Part shown: piece by piece, positions 9,300-17,446 of the stretch | How the letters are laid out: every line of letters begins with the position of its first letter | Position numbering within the stretch: position 1 is the first letter of the stretch | From: Bog-473 sp963800725 | Lineage (GTDB): Bacteria > Actinomycetota > Acidimicrobiia > Acidimicrobiales > RAAP-2 | Length of the DNA stretch: 64,000 nucleotides | Assembly: GCA_963800725.1 (NCBI GenBank) | Contig: CAWDCE010000023.1 | Span: 39,489-103,488, forward strand | Direction of reading: 5' to 3' | Translations under genes and position numbers: made by a program | The notes under the pieces: generated by a model | Database searches by the model: none | What the model was told of the DNA's origin: nothing | Seen by the model: only the letters and a program-made list of their open reading frames with translations

Positions 9300-10065
9300 A
9301 TGAGCGATTACCCGAGGTCCATTCCGACCGTCAACCACACCGAAGCCGTACCGAGGCGGATCCGGGCCTACGTCGGTGACCGCACGGTCATCGACACCAC
9401 GTCGGCCCGCTACGTCTGGGAGTGGCCCAACTTCCCGCAGTACTACATCCCCTTCGAGGACTTCGCCGAGGGGGTCCTGGTCGACGAGGAGCACACCGAA
9501 CACCTCTCGCGGGGCACCGCGCAGCGCTACGGACTCTCCTCGGGTGGGGTAGTGCACAAAGGGGTCGCCCACCGCTACACCGAGTCGAAGGTCCAAGAGC
9601 TGGTCGGTCTGGTGCGCATCGACTGGGCCGCCCTTGACGCCTGGTTCGAAGAGGACGAGCGGGTCTTCGTCCACCCCCGACGATCCCTACACCCACGTCG
9701 ACGCGCTGCGTTCGACACGCACCGTCAGCGTCGAACTCGACGGGACCCTCTTGGCCCGCTCGTCGTCGAGCGTCATGGTCTTCGAGACCGGATTGCCGAC
9801 CCGCTACTACTTCAACCGCACCGAGGTGGACTTCGCCCACCTCGAAGCGAGTGCCACCGTGTCGGCCTGCCCGTATAAAGGCCGGACCACCGGGTATTGG
9901 TCGGTGCGCCTCGGTGAGGTGGTCTACCCGGACTTGGCGTGGGCCTATGACTTCCCGACGGCGCCGTTGCTCCCCATTGCCGGGCTGATCGCCTTTTACA
10001 ACGAGAAGGTCGATATCACGATCGACGGCATCGCACTCGAGCGACCGACGACCCATTTCTCTTGA
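9300..10065 (+). CDS. DUF427 domain protein (two DUF427 copies), frameshifted in this sequence
   Basis: Translation from ATG 9300 (GGAGG 8-12 nt upstream; GTG 9264 is a possible longer start) gives an N-terminal DUF427 copy that includes VIDTTSARYVWEWPNFPQYY. After 9670 the frame changes: CACCCCCGACG carries what looks like one extra C, and the second frame continues with DDPYTHVDALRSTRTVSVEL, SSVMVFETGLPTRYYFNRTE and ACPYKGRTTGYWSVRLGEVV. The Cys-Pro-Tyr-Lys-Gly element is the hallmark of DUF427. Repaired length is about 255 residues, typical of the double-copy form. These are small cytoplasmic proteins of unknown function, widespread in actinobacteria and cyanobacteria. The downstream gene (10198) is convergent. 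Confidence 0.85.
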
Positions 10066-10197
10066 GCAGGCAGTGATCGAGCCTCGCTGCGGGCACCGCT
10101 CGGGCGGGGTGCCAATCTCGTGGCGCTCAGCCAAGAAGCAGCGACGCTCGGCGATCCGGCCCGGGTTCTTCGGTGCGACGATACCGAGCGGGGCAAC

Positions 10198-10710
10198 TTA
10201 GAAGGTCCAGCGTGTCTGGCTGAACGAGGGGGACTTGCCAAACCCGAAGCCGATCTCGGGTTCGACGCGATAGACGAGGACCTCGGCCTGGCGAATGGCA
10301 TCGCCCAGACCCGCCCATGTTCCCTCCGGTTCGACGAAATGCGATCCGTACTTGGCCTCGTAGGTGTGGGCCACGCGTCCAAGTGCACCGCGGTCGCCCA
10401 CGGGGACGGCGGTCCCTTCGATCACCAGATCGAGACCTTCGAGGGTGCTCTGCCCCGTCGTGAGGATGCAACGGCTATTAGCTGCGAGGTTCTTCGCTTT
10501 TCGTTCGTTCGGCCCGGTGCAGAAGTACAGCGCACCATCGAGCCAGATTGCGAGGAGGGGCGTGACGTGCGGGCGGCCATCGGGTCGAACGGTCGAGAGC
10601 CAGTACAGCTCGGCAGCCGCGAGGGCATCTCGAGCCACGGCCCACCGGGTCGCTGTTGCACCTGGGCTGCTGAAGGCACCCAGCTCGCTCACCGGAACTT
10701 GTTCGGTCAT
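10198..10710 (-). CDS. Pyridoxamine 5'-phosphate oxidase-like (PPOX) flavin/F420-binding protein
   Basis: 170 residues from ATG 10710. The split-barrel pattern of the PPOX superfamily is clear: LYWLSTVRPDGRPHVTPLLA (residues 35-54), then LDGALYFCTGPNERKAKNL, LEGLDLVIEGTAVPV, and a C-terminal region that may contact the cofactor. In actinobacteria such proteins use FMN or F420; which one is not decidable here, though an F420 biosynthesis gene lies 8 kb away. The N-terminus (FSSPGATATRWAVARDALAA) matches a small actinobacterial PPOX subgroup. Divergent from the AbrB/VapC operon. Confidence 0.82.
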   Translation of the reverse strand: MTEQVPVSELGAFSSPGATATRWAVARDALAAAELYWLSTVRPDGRPHVTPLLAIWLDGALYFCTGPNERKAKNLAANSRCILTTGQSTLEGLDLVIEGTAVPVGDRGALGRVAHTYEAKYGSHFVEPEGTWAGLGDAIRQAEVLVYRVEPEIGFGFGKSPSFSQTRWTF

Positions 10711-10853
10711 GGAGTGCTCCGATCGTCTGTGGGCGAGTCCGCAACACGGCGGTGACGCTCAGGTCGCCCAACTCATCGTCGCGGGTCTCGTGGGGATAGA
10801 GCGGACCGCCCGATCCCGTTCGAGACGCGCCGCTCTCGTTGCCATCTCCGCTC

Positions 10854-10868
10854 TTCCTACTTTAGGAA
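10854..10868. promoter_or_regulatory. Inverted repeat upstream of AbrB/VapC operon
   Basis: TTCCTA-CTT-TAGGAA, a perfect 6+3+6 inverted repeat centred 25 bp before the GTG start of the AbrB-type antitoxin. A GAGGAG ribosome site lies between. The position and symmetry suit an operator for autorepression by the antitoxin or toxin-antitoxin complex. It is AT-rich compared with its surroundings. Confidence 0.45.
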
Positions 10869-10885
10869 ATAAGTGAGGAGAACTC

Positions 10886-11146
10886 GTGGAAATAGCTGCG
10901 AAGGTGACCTCGAAGGGTCAGGTGACGGTGCCCAAGGACGTTCGGGACGCACTCGGCATAGTCCATGGTGACATGGTGATCTTTGGAGGAAAGGGCGCTC
11001 GGGCGGTGATGGAGCGGACGCCAAGCTTTTTGAGTCTCGCCGGGTCGATCAAAGTGCCTGTGGCACAGCGCAATGTGGCATGGGGCGAGGTGCTCGAGCG
11101 GACCCCCCGGGGCGGGTCACCAAATCGCGTTGCGCGCATTTGTTGA
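10886..11146 (+). CDS. AbrB/MazE/SpoVT-type antitoxin
   Basis: 86 residues from GTG 10886, with a GAGGAG ribosome site upstream. The swapped-hairpin AbrB domain is obvious: KVTSKGQVTVPKDVRDALGI at residues 6-25. The C-terminal half (residues 40-86) would bind the toxin, and its last part (RTPRGGSPNRVARIC) looks unlike homologues, so the true end may be slightly different. The stop overlaps the start of the PIN toxin gene by 17 nt, so the pair is co-translated. AbrB-type antitoxins paired with PIN toxins are a standard VapBC arrangement. Confidence 0.85.
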   Translation: MEIAAKVTSKGQVTVPKDVRDALGIVHGDMVIFGGKGARAVMERTPSFLSLAGSIKVPVAQRNVAWGEVLERTPRGGSPNRVARIC

Positions 11147-11522
11147 CACCAACATTTTGGTTCGTCACCTTGTGGGCGACCCGCCGGCCATGGCGAAGCG
11201 AGCGACGGCGTATCTCCGCGAAGAGGCCGGGCTCTTGGTGGCAGACCTCGTCGTCGCAGAGACGATCTACGTCCTCGAGTCCTTCTACGAAGCTGACCGC
11301 TCTGACATTGGAACTGCGGTTCGATCGCTATTGGCGCTCGACTCGGTGACGATGGTCGAGGTGGCGTTCTTGTTGCGCTCTTTGGAGGCCGACGAACACG
11401 ACCATCTCGATTTCGCTGAGGCCTACGTCGTGGCATGTGCGGAGACGACAAGGGTGCGACAAATTGCCTCATTCGAGAGGAGGATCGATCGAGTTGGCTC
11501 ACTAGAGCGGATCGAGCCGTAG
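11130..11522 (+). CDS. vapC: PIN-domain toxin, VapC type (second locus)
   Basis: 130 residues if started at TTG 11130, which places the invariant RAFVDTNILVRHL at the very N-terminus, as in other VapC proteins. An upstream GTG at 11073 adds 19 residues of low quality. PIN acidic residues are visible: VDTNIL (Asp), VVAETIYVL (Glu), and HDHLDFAEAYVVA (Asp pair), with ERRIDRV near the end. It is an Mg2+-dependent RNase toxin expected to be neutralised by the AbrB-type protein encoded just upstream. Start uncertain by up to 57 nt; family certain. Confidence 0.86.
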   Translation: MRAFVDTNILVRHLVGDPPAMAKRATAYLREEAGLLVADLVVAETIYVLESFYEADRSDIGTAVRSLLALDSVTMVEVAFLLRSLEADEHDHLDFAEAYVVACAETTRVRQIASFERRIDRVGSLERIEP

Positions 11523-11672
11523 GGAGAGATTGGCATCTGCTCGCAATGACACACGCTCGGTGACCTGGGGCAAGCTCGAGCCTGAAAGCGGCCCCGGGTG
11601 CGCTGCGAGCAAGCGGGACCGGCGATTGACTCGCCCCGACCCGGTCGATGCCCGTTGTGGCATCGTACGTGG

Positions 11673-12131
11673 GTGGCCCGGGTGCAGCGCAGGTCCGCCA
11701 AAGTGATGCTTATCGACCCGAACGGGCGAGTGCTGTTGTACAGCGGGGTGGATCCGGCCGCACCGCACCAAGCGCCAATTTGGTTCCCCGTCGGCGGTGG
11801 GGTCGATCAGGGCGAGACCCTCGAAGAAGCGGCCATTCGAGAAGTGAGGGAAGAGACCGGTCTCCACATTTTCGACCTCGGTCCGCCCGTGATGACCCGC
11901 CAGGTCGACTTTGGCTTCGACGGCGACACCTATGCACAAGACGAGACGTACTTCGCCGCTTTCATTGACGCATTCGAACCTGATTCCACCGGGTGGACTC
12001 AGCGAGAGAAGCAGGTCATGGTGCGCTCGCATTGGTGGTCCCTCGAGGAACTCCGCGCCACCACAGAGACCGTGTATCCAGAGAAGATCATCGAACTCAT
12101 CGAGGGTCTCCTCGCAGACCGAGCGTTCTAG
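11673..12131 (+). CDS. Nudix hydrolase
   Basis: The complete Nudix box (G5xE7xREUxEExGU) is read as GGGVDQGETLEEAAIREVRE followed by ETG. It lies within a 152-residue protein that starts at GTG 11673 with VARVQRRSAKVMLIDPNGRV. An upstream GTG at 11598 would add 25 residues that look non-coding. Such enzymes cleave nucleoside diphosphates linked to another moiety; the subgroup with an N-terminal RRSAKVMLID and a C-terminal HWWSLEEL is common in actinobacteria and is not assigned a substrate. The last 35 nt overlap the convergent hydrolase gene. Confidence 0.87.
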   Translation: MARVQRRSAKVMLIDPNGRVLLYSGVDPAAPHQAPIWFPVGGGVDQGETLEEAAIREVREETGLHIFDLGPPVMTRQVDFGFDGDTYAQDETYFAAFIDAFEPDSTGWTQREKQVMVRSHWWSLEELRATTETVYPEKIIELIEGLLADRAF

Positions 12132-12852
12132 AGAGCTCGCCGGGGTCATCGCACGGCGGTGTGCCACTTGCTCCTGCGTCCGAGATGACCTCGTACAGCA
12201 CTTCGGCGAGCTCGCGGGGGTTGGACAGGAACGGGGAGTGGTCGCTGTCGATTCGTATGGTGGTATCTGCGTTCTCGGCCATCTGCTCTTGCGCCGACTG
12301 GCTCAGGATCCGGTCATCGGTGCAGACGATGTAGGTGCTCGGCACGACCTGCCACGCCGGTGACGGGGGAGGCGGAGCAAGCAACACCGATGTCGGCATC
12401 GTGCGAAGGTGCGCCGCCGCCCAGTCGGCGTCCTGTGTCGAACACCGGTGGTAGAAGACAGATCGCGCCGCGCGAGCATCGATTGATGCGGTGACATCAT
12501 CGATTTGCACGTCCGCCATGCCTGGCGCATCGCCGAAGTCGACGATTTGCCCGGGCGCGGTCATGAAGGCGGTCAAGAAAATGAGCGACGTGGTCGATCC
12601 GTAGGGCTTTGCCTCTTGCGCTGCCGCAGCACTGATGACCGCACCACCGAAGGAATGTCCAAGCACCGCCACGTCCGCTTCGCTGGCGTCGATGGCCTTC
12701 CTCACCGCAGCCACATCGTCCTCGGTCGAGGTAAAGGGGAGATCGACGGCTTCATGGTCAATCCCGAGACGATCAAGCGCAGGTGTCAGCGAATCCCAGC
12801 ACCACGCACCATGGAAGGCACCGTGGACCAGGAGAAGGCGAGGTGGGGTCAT
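12097..12852 (-). CDS. Alpha/beta-fold hydrolase
   Basis: 251 residues from ATG 12852. It opens with the strand and oxyanion region LLLVHGAFHGAWCWDSLTPA, has the nucleophile elbow GHSFGG (Ser) near residue 67, and ends with an Asp and a DHSPFLSNP His near residue 205. This is the layout of the hydroxynitrile lyase/esterase-like group (AB_hydrolase_6). The substrate is unknown. The 3' end overlaps the Nudix gene by 35 nt in the opposite direction. No signal peptide, so it acts in the cytoplasm. Confidence 0.84.
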   Translation of the reverse strand: MTPPRLLLVHGAFHGAWCWDSLTPALDRLGIDHEAVDLPFTSTEDDVAAVRKAIDASEADVAVLGHSFGGAVISAAAAQEAKPYGSTTSLIFLTAFMTAPGQIVDFGDAPGMADVQIDDVTASIDARAARSVFYHRCSTQDADWAAAHLRTMPTSVLLAPPPPSPAWQVVPSTYIVCTDDRILSQSAQEQMAENADTTIRIDSDHSPFLSNPRELAEVLYEVISDAGASGTPPCDDPGELSRTLGLRGDPR

Positions 12853-12969
12853 GGGCCGAGCTTACGTTTTCGTCTCTGATGTCGAGGTCCCATCGTCTGG
12901 GCGCGAGGGAATATGCCGTGGGGGCGTCGGGTCCTTCGCCTCTAGCTGCGAGGTGACAGCGAGAGCAAT

Positions 12970-13377
12970 GTGTTGTTCATGCCACGAACCCGAGTCGCCA
13001 AGCCAAGTCATCGCTGGTTGATCGGCGCCGAACCCTTTTTCGAGGGGGGATGGTTCCACAAGGGAAATCGCGCTTCGTCATGGGACGTCGAAGAATCACT
13101 CGGTGCGGTTGCGTTGCTCGGAGACGTGACGATTGACCTGACGAATCCGAGATCCATGCCGTCGAACATCGGCGTCGAGGCGTATGCCATCGGCCGAGAT
13201 GTCGAAGTGCTCGTTCGACCCGGTGCGCGCGTCGAGTTGTCGGGTCGCTCGGATAACGACCACTTGAAGAACGATCTTGCGGGCTTTGCATCGTCCGATG
13301 ACGCCAACGTCATCAAAATCACCGGACACACCTTCTTCGGTGATGTCACCGTGCGGTCGATCGAAGCGAAGCCCTAA
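12970..13377 (+). CDS. LiaF C-terminal-like (cell-wall-active antibiotic response) domain protein
   Basis: 135 residues from GTG 12970, or 132 from ATG 12979. The body from residue 40 onward reads as a beta-helix-like LiaF domain: LGAVALLGDVTIDLTNP, VEAYAIGRDVEVLVRPGARV and ITGHTFFGDVTVRSIEAKP. It lacks the membrane helices of true LiaF, so it is a soluble stand-alone version. In Firmicutes LiaF restrains an envelope-stress sensor; for the short actinobacterial proteins no role is established. It sits alone before the relaxase gene. Confidence 0.66.
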   Translation: MLFMPRTRVAKPSHRWLIGAEPFFEGGWFHKGNRASSWDVEESLGAVALLGDVTIDLTNPRSMPSNIGVEAYAIGRDVEVLVRPGARVELSGRSDNDHLKNDLAGFASSDDANVIKITGHTFFGDVTVRSIEAKP

Positions 13378-13501
13378 CCCACCAGCGCAGAGGGCAATTT
13401 TCCCGGGCACCAGCCGTACGCTGCAACTGCGACCGGCGACCGTTTCCTTGGTGAGTTCGCACGTACGTAGTGCGCCACGGTGAAGGGAGACGCGATCACA
13501 G

Positions 13502-14903
13502 GTGCTCGGTGTCCACCGCATCGCGGAACGCGGGGCCGCGTATTACCTCGATGACGTGGCGGAAGAGCTCGTGCTCGGCGCGGGCGAAGTGGCGGGCAAT
13601 GCGCTGTGGGTAGGCACGGCCGCCGCCGGCCTCGGTTGTCAGGGCGTGATCTCCCACGGCGAATTCGAAGCCGCTCTCCAAGGCCGCCACCCCCGTGCAC
13701 CCCAGCGTCTGCGCACCGATCGCGCCACCGTCTCGGGCTACGACCTGACCTTCAGCGCACCGAAATCAGCCAGCGTGCTCTTTGGGCTTGGTGGCCCCGA
13801 TGTGGCTCACGAGGTTTTGGTGGCCCACCGCGGCGCGGTGGATGCGGCGCTCTCCTATGTCGAGGCCCATGCGCTGTCCACCCGGCGTGGCTCGGGTGAG
13901 AACCGAGAGGTCATCGCTACCACAGGTTTGGTGGCCGGTTCCTTTACCCATGGCGTCAATCGCAACCTCGACCCCCATCTCCATACCCATATCGTGGCGG
14001 CCAACCTCGTGCACGGTGCCGACGGACGTTGGGGCACGTGTGACCAAAGGGGCCTGTGGGCTCACCGGGTGGCCGCGGGTGCGACCTACGAGGCGCACCT
14101 GCGCGCCGACGTCAGCGCACGCCTCGGAGTCGCTTGGTCGAGGCGGATCGACGGGCGGACCGAGATTGCGGGGGTTGGACCGCATCTCTTGGGGGAGTTC
14201 TCCTCGCCGCGCCGCGGATATCCGCCGGCACATGGCGGACTTCGGTACCCATTCGAGCCGGGGTGCCCAGGTGGCGTGGGCGGTGACGAGAGCGCCCAAG
14301 GGCGGTGAGCGATCCGTGGCTGCGTTGTGGCCGGACTGGGAGCGACGCGCCGAGAGCTGTGGCCAGAGCCGCACTGCCTTGGCGTCCGAACTCGCCCGTC
14401 ACCGAGCGGGGTCCACCCGCCCAACCCTCGACGAGCACCGATTTCGTGCCTCGCTCTCGAATCTGGCGGACGGATCGGTGCGTCGGCGCGACGTCGTGGC
14501 CGCATTGGCCGGTGCAGCGCAGCGCGGCACGTCGGGCGACAACACCGCTCGCCTGGCCGATCTGTGGATCCAAGCATCGGGCGGCGTTGGAATTGCCGAG
14601 GCACGGCACACGCCGCGAAGCGTGGTGCCGGCGGATCACATCGTGGCCGCCCTCGGACCACGTCCGGTCGACGCGGGTGCACACGAGGCGTGGCGCGACG
14701 GCGCGGTGGCCATCGAGACCTACCGCCGGCGCTGGGGAGTGACGCGCAGTGACGATGCGCTCGGGGTCCCGGCCGGCATCTCGACAATGGCCCAACTCGA
14801 GCCGCAACGCCTCGTCGAGCACCTGCGCATCATCCACGTCATCGAGGGGACCCGGCGACGATTGGGCTGGCGTGAGCCTATGGCCCTCGATCGGGGACGG
14901 TGA
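13502..14903 (+). CDS. TrwC/TraA-type (MobF) conjugative relaxase, relaxase domain only, frameshifted in this sequence
   Basis: From GTG 13502 (GAAGGGAGA upstream) the protein has the MobF N-terminus GAAYYLDDVAEE with the catalytic Tyr pair near residue 15, then YDLTFSAPKSASVLFGLGG and the three-His metal motif in NLDPHLHTHIVAANLVHG. The frame changes near 14200 (one extra C restores EFSRRAADIRRHM). The second frame continues to 14903 with DIRRHMADFG and an Arg-rich tail. Repaired length is about 466 residues: a relaxase without the long helicase domain of TrwC or TraI. Relaxases nick oriT and pilot the strand into the recipient. The gene ends 3 nt before the convergent coupling-protein gene. 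Confidence 0.83.
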
Positions 14904-14905
14904 CC

Positions 14906-16372
14906 TCAACGGCCACGTGTCGGGGGATCGGGCGCCATCCCTCGCTCGAGGACCCGGGTTGGTGGCAAGAATTCGCGCCACGGACGCCGGTCGTGCGCGG
15001 GGGTGAGGGTGATCTCGGCCAGAGCCGATTGCGCGTTGAGGACCAGGGCGCGGCCCGGCGTGCCCCGCGAGATGACGTCGAGCGCATGGCGGTCAAGGCG
15101 AACCGTGCTCACCGAGCTTGAGGGGCGCAGCCGTCCGCGGTGACCAATGGAGCGGCTCAGCGTGGTGGTTTCGACCTCGTGCTGGCCGCCGAGTGCGTTG
15201 AGCATGCGCAGCGTGGACTGATCGGCAATGCCCGGGAGCACCACCGAAGCGCCGAAGAGGGAGAACCAACCGTCGGCCTCTGGTCCCCAGCGTTGCCGGG
15301 CCTGGGAGAGGTCTTGGAGGCAGGCGAGCACCAGCAGGCCCTGACCGGCCCCTTCGCTCACCATGGCCGCCACATCGGGGATCGGGGCAATGTTGGCCAT
15401 CTCGTCGAGGGCGAGCAAGGTCGGCGCTCGGTGCGCACCGGCCCGTTCGAGGTCATAGGTGGCGTCGCGCACGTCGGCGATGACCCCGACGACCAAAGGT
15501 GCGAACAGGCGCTGGCGACGCCCCGGCGAGCAGATGTACATCGTGTGCGCCCCGCGGCAGAACGCATCGGCATCGAGCGGCGCAAGCTCGGTCGAGGCCA
15601 TGGCGGCCTCCGAACGGTAGGCCGCAAGCACGCCTGAGGCCGTCGACCAGATGCTCGACTGCTCGCGGGCATCGGTGCCGACAATTCCGGCCAACAAGTC
15701 GGTCGGCGCGGCCTGCGTACCGACCGTCGAGGCCAAAATTGCCAATGGCGTGACCCCGTCGTGGCGGTCGATCCAACGGGCAACTGTGCGCATCGAGAGC
15801 GATTCGAGTGCCGCGGCGTGCAAAATTGGTCCCATGAGCGCACCGGCCCGTTCGGACCAATGTTGGTCGCCACCGCCGCGCGAATAGCCGCTCTCACTGA
15901 TGCGCGACGCACGCACCATGGCGTCTGCGGTTTGCACCGCGAAGTCCCAACGCGCGGCTGTGGTGAGCGGTGACCAACCGACCGCATCGACACCGCGTGG
16001 GCGTTCTATTTCACCGCTCGGGTCATAGAGCAGCGCCGCTCCTTCTTGGCGGCGGGCCAGTTGCGTGGCGTGGAGCACGTCGGGCTTGGTCGACGTCGAG
16101 ACAACTGGGCCATTGGCGAGTAAAAGATTGGGTATGACCAGGGATGATGTCTTCCCAGAGCGCGACGGACCGAGCACCATCGTCGAGCGTTGCGCACCGG
16201 CGAAGACGCAGCCATTGGGTCCTTCGCCGAGGTAGATACCGTGCGCGAAATCACCGTAGGCGCAACGCAATGCCGCGACGTTTGGTGGTGTCGCGTCCAT
16301 GGTGTCGATGCTCGCGTCTTCGGAGATGCAATTCCATAGGACATCGCGCGGCGAAGGGCGACGAGCGCGCAT
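14906..16372 (-). CDS. VirD4/TraG-type coupling protein (type IV secretion ATPase)
   Basis: 488 residues from ATG 16372. Walker A is GPSRSGKTSS near residue 69, and Walker B is LLALDEMANIAP near residue 342. FAVQTADAMVRAS and LQDLSQARQRWG are further T4CP-like stretches. The usual N-terminal membrane helix is missing from this frame. A hydrophobic segment (APIALAIALCFACI) occurs upstream in a different minus-strand frame, between about 16440 and 16490, so the real start may be further upstream with one frame error. Coupling proteins bring the relaxase-DNA complex to the transfer channel. No other type IV secretion gene is in the window, which points to a mobilisable element or a remnant. Confidence 0.83.
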   Translation of the reverse strand: MRARRPSPRDVLWNCISEDASIDTMDATPPNVAALRCAYGDFAHGIYLGEGPNGCVFAGAQRSTMVLGPSRSGKTSSLVIPNLLLANGPVVSTSTKPDVLHATQLARRQEGAALLYDPSGEIERPRGVDAVGWSPLTTAARWDFAVQTADAMVRASRISESGYSRGGGDQHWSERAGALMGPILHAAALESLSMRTVARWIDRHDGVTPLAILASTVGTQAAPTDLLAGIVGTDAREQSSIWSTASGVLAAYRSEAAMASTELAPLDADAFCRGAHTMYICSPGRRQRLFAPLVVGVIADVRDATYDLERAGAHRAPTLLALDEMANIAPIPDVAAMVSEGAGQGLLVLACLQDLSQARQRWGPEADGWFSLFGASVVLPGIADQSTLRMLNALGGQHEVETTTLSRSIGHRGRLRPSSSVSTVRLDRHALDVISRGTPGRALVLNAQSALAEITLTPAHDRRPWREFLPPTRVLERGMAPDPPTRGR

Positions 16373-16808
16373 TCAACCACGGTGCGCGCACTCGATATGC
16401 ACGCGAAACACAGTGCGATTGCCAAGGCGATTGGCGCGCCAAAACGCTTGCGCAAAGCATTGATGCTTGACCTGAGCGCGATAACAACCAAGAATGTACG
16501 TACCCGAAGTGTTATGGAGGGTTGAACTGTGCTGCGACGAAACCACGTGCAGCGCGCGAGGCGAAGGTGTCGGATTGCCAAATGAGCGCGACATGCAAAG
16601 CCTCATCACACCAATCATCTGTCATGGTTCGGGTTGTCGGAGCGAAACGACGCACTGGGGGGAACGTGTTGAACCCACTTCATGTGTGTCCTTCGTTTCG
16701 GTTGCAAGAGAAATCGGTGCGGCAATGCGCACGAGGATATGGAACCCATATCGGAGTGGCGCAGGCTTCGCCTCTATTCAGTGACCATGCTCCTAGGGAG
16801 GTGCACCT
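16373..16808. other. 436-bp gap with several palindromes (possible oriT or control region)
   Basis: No convincing complete gene is seen here. The stretch is less GC-rich than its surroundings. It contains TTGGCGCGCCAA at 16431-16442, TTGCGCAA near 16448-16455, AAGCAT-TG-ATGCTT at 16455-16468, and GATATGG-AAC-CCATATC at 16736-16752. The first three lie just upstream of the coupling-protein start and could belong to an oriT, to an operator, or to the 5' end of a longer coupling-protein gene. A conserved nic site cannot be named from the sequence alone. Confidence 0.4.
16736..16752. promoter_or_regulatory. Palindrome upstream of histone-like gene
   Basis: GATATGG-AAC-CCATATC, a perfect 7+3+7 inverted repeat ending 57 bp before the GTG start of the lysine-rich protein gene. 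It is AT-rich against a GC-rich background. Its location fits a repressor site for that gene. The binding protein is not known. Confidence 0.4.
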
Positions 16809-17330
16809 GTGGCAGTAGCCGCGAAGAGAAGGGCCCCGGCCAAGAAGGCCGTGAAGCGGGCTCCAGCAAAGAAAGCAGTTAAGCGCACGACAGCCAAAAA
16901 GGCAGCCAAGCGCGCTCCGGCCAAGAAGGCCGCAAAGCGCACGACAAAGCGGGCCGTCAAGCGGGCTCCGGCCAAGAAGGCCGCCAAGCGGACCACCAAA
17001 AAGGCGGTGAAGCGGGCGCCGGCCAAGAAGGCGGCGAAGCGCACCACCAAGAAGGCGGTCAAGCGGGCTCCGGCTAAGAAGGCCGCCAAGCGGACCACCA
17101 AAAAGGCGGTGAAGCGGGCGCCGGCCAAGAAGGCGGCGAAGCGCACCACCAAAAAGGCGGTCAAGCGGGCTCCGGCTAAGAAGGCCGCCAAGCGGACCAC
17201 CAAAAAGGCGGTGAAGCGGGCGCCGGCCAAGAAGGCGGCGAAGCGCACCACCAAGAAGGCGGTCAAGCGGGCTCCGGCCAAGCGCACCGTCAAGCGTGCT
17301 CCGGCTCGCAAGGCGACCAAGCGGCGCTAA
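16809..17330 (+). CDS. Histone H1-like lysine/alanine-rich DNA-binding protein
   Basis: 173 residues from GTG 16809 with GGGAGG 6-13 nt upstream. The whole protein consists of Lys-Arg-Ala-Pro repeats (KRAPAKKA, KRTTKKAV), with hardly any other residues, so it must be very basic and unstructured until bound to DNA or RNA. Such H1-like proteins (HupB C-terminal tail, HctA/B, HC1-like) condense the nucleoid. It has no globular HU domain, so it is the tail type alone. Repeat units are nearly identical at DNA level, so length may vary between strains. A strong terminator follows at 17359. Confidence 0.82.
   Translation: MAVAAKRRAPAKKAVKRAPAKKAVKRTTAKKAAKRAPAKKAAKRTTKRAVKRAPAKKAAKRTTKKAVKRAPAKKAAKRTTKKAVKRAPAKKAAKRTTKKAVKRAPAKKAAKRTTKKAVKRAPAKKAAKRTTKKAVKRAPAKKAAKRTTKKAVKRAPAKRTVKRAPARKATKRR
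16949..17277 (+). repeat. 102-bp tandem repeats inside the histone-like gene
   Basis: A 51-bp unit (17 codons) repeats along the gene, but alternate units differ at synonymous positions (AAGGCGGTGAAGCGGGCGCC versus AAGGCGGTCAAGCGGGCTCC), so the DNA period is 102 bp. Copies of the first form begin at 17001, 17103 and 17205. The pattern points to duplication of an already doubled unit and to possible strain-to-strain copy-number change. Confidence 0.85.
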
Positions 17331-17358
17331 GCAGTACGTTCCAAGCGGAACGAGTGAG

Positions 17359-17382
17359 GTCGGGGGCCTTCGGGCCCCCGAC
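17359..17382 (+). terminator. Rho-independent-type terminator of the histone-like gene
   Basis: A perfect 10-bp stem, GTCGGGGGCC paired with GGCCCCCGAC, with a TTCG tetraloop, followed by TTTGCAATT. It lies 28 bp after the stop codon at 17330 and before the convergent PIG-L gene, so it may serve both directions. Confidence 0.75.
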
Positions 17383-17446
17383 TTTGCAATTGCGCCAACT
17401 TTGCGTCAGCGACGGTGCGGCGACGTCTCGGTTCGGTGCGAATCGA

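Noticed and set aside
10066..10197. Weak inverted repeat GGCACC/GGTGCC between DUF427 and PPOX genes
   Set aside because: Only 6 bp of stem with a 10-nt loop and no U-run; too weak to call a terminator.
11523..11672. Possible tRNA or small RNA between VapC and Nudix genes
   Set aside because: No cloverleaf pairing or CCA end could be made from the sequence.
16949..17277. Regular 51/102-bp repeats resembling a CRISPR array
   Set aside because: The repeats are in-frame codons of a Lys/Arg/Ala/Pro protein with no unique spacers.
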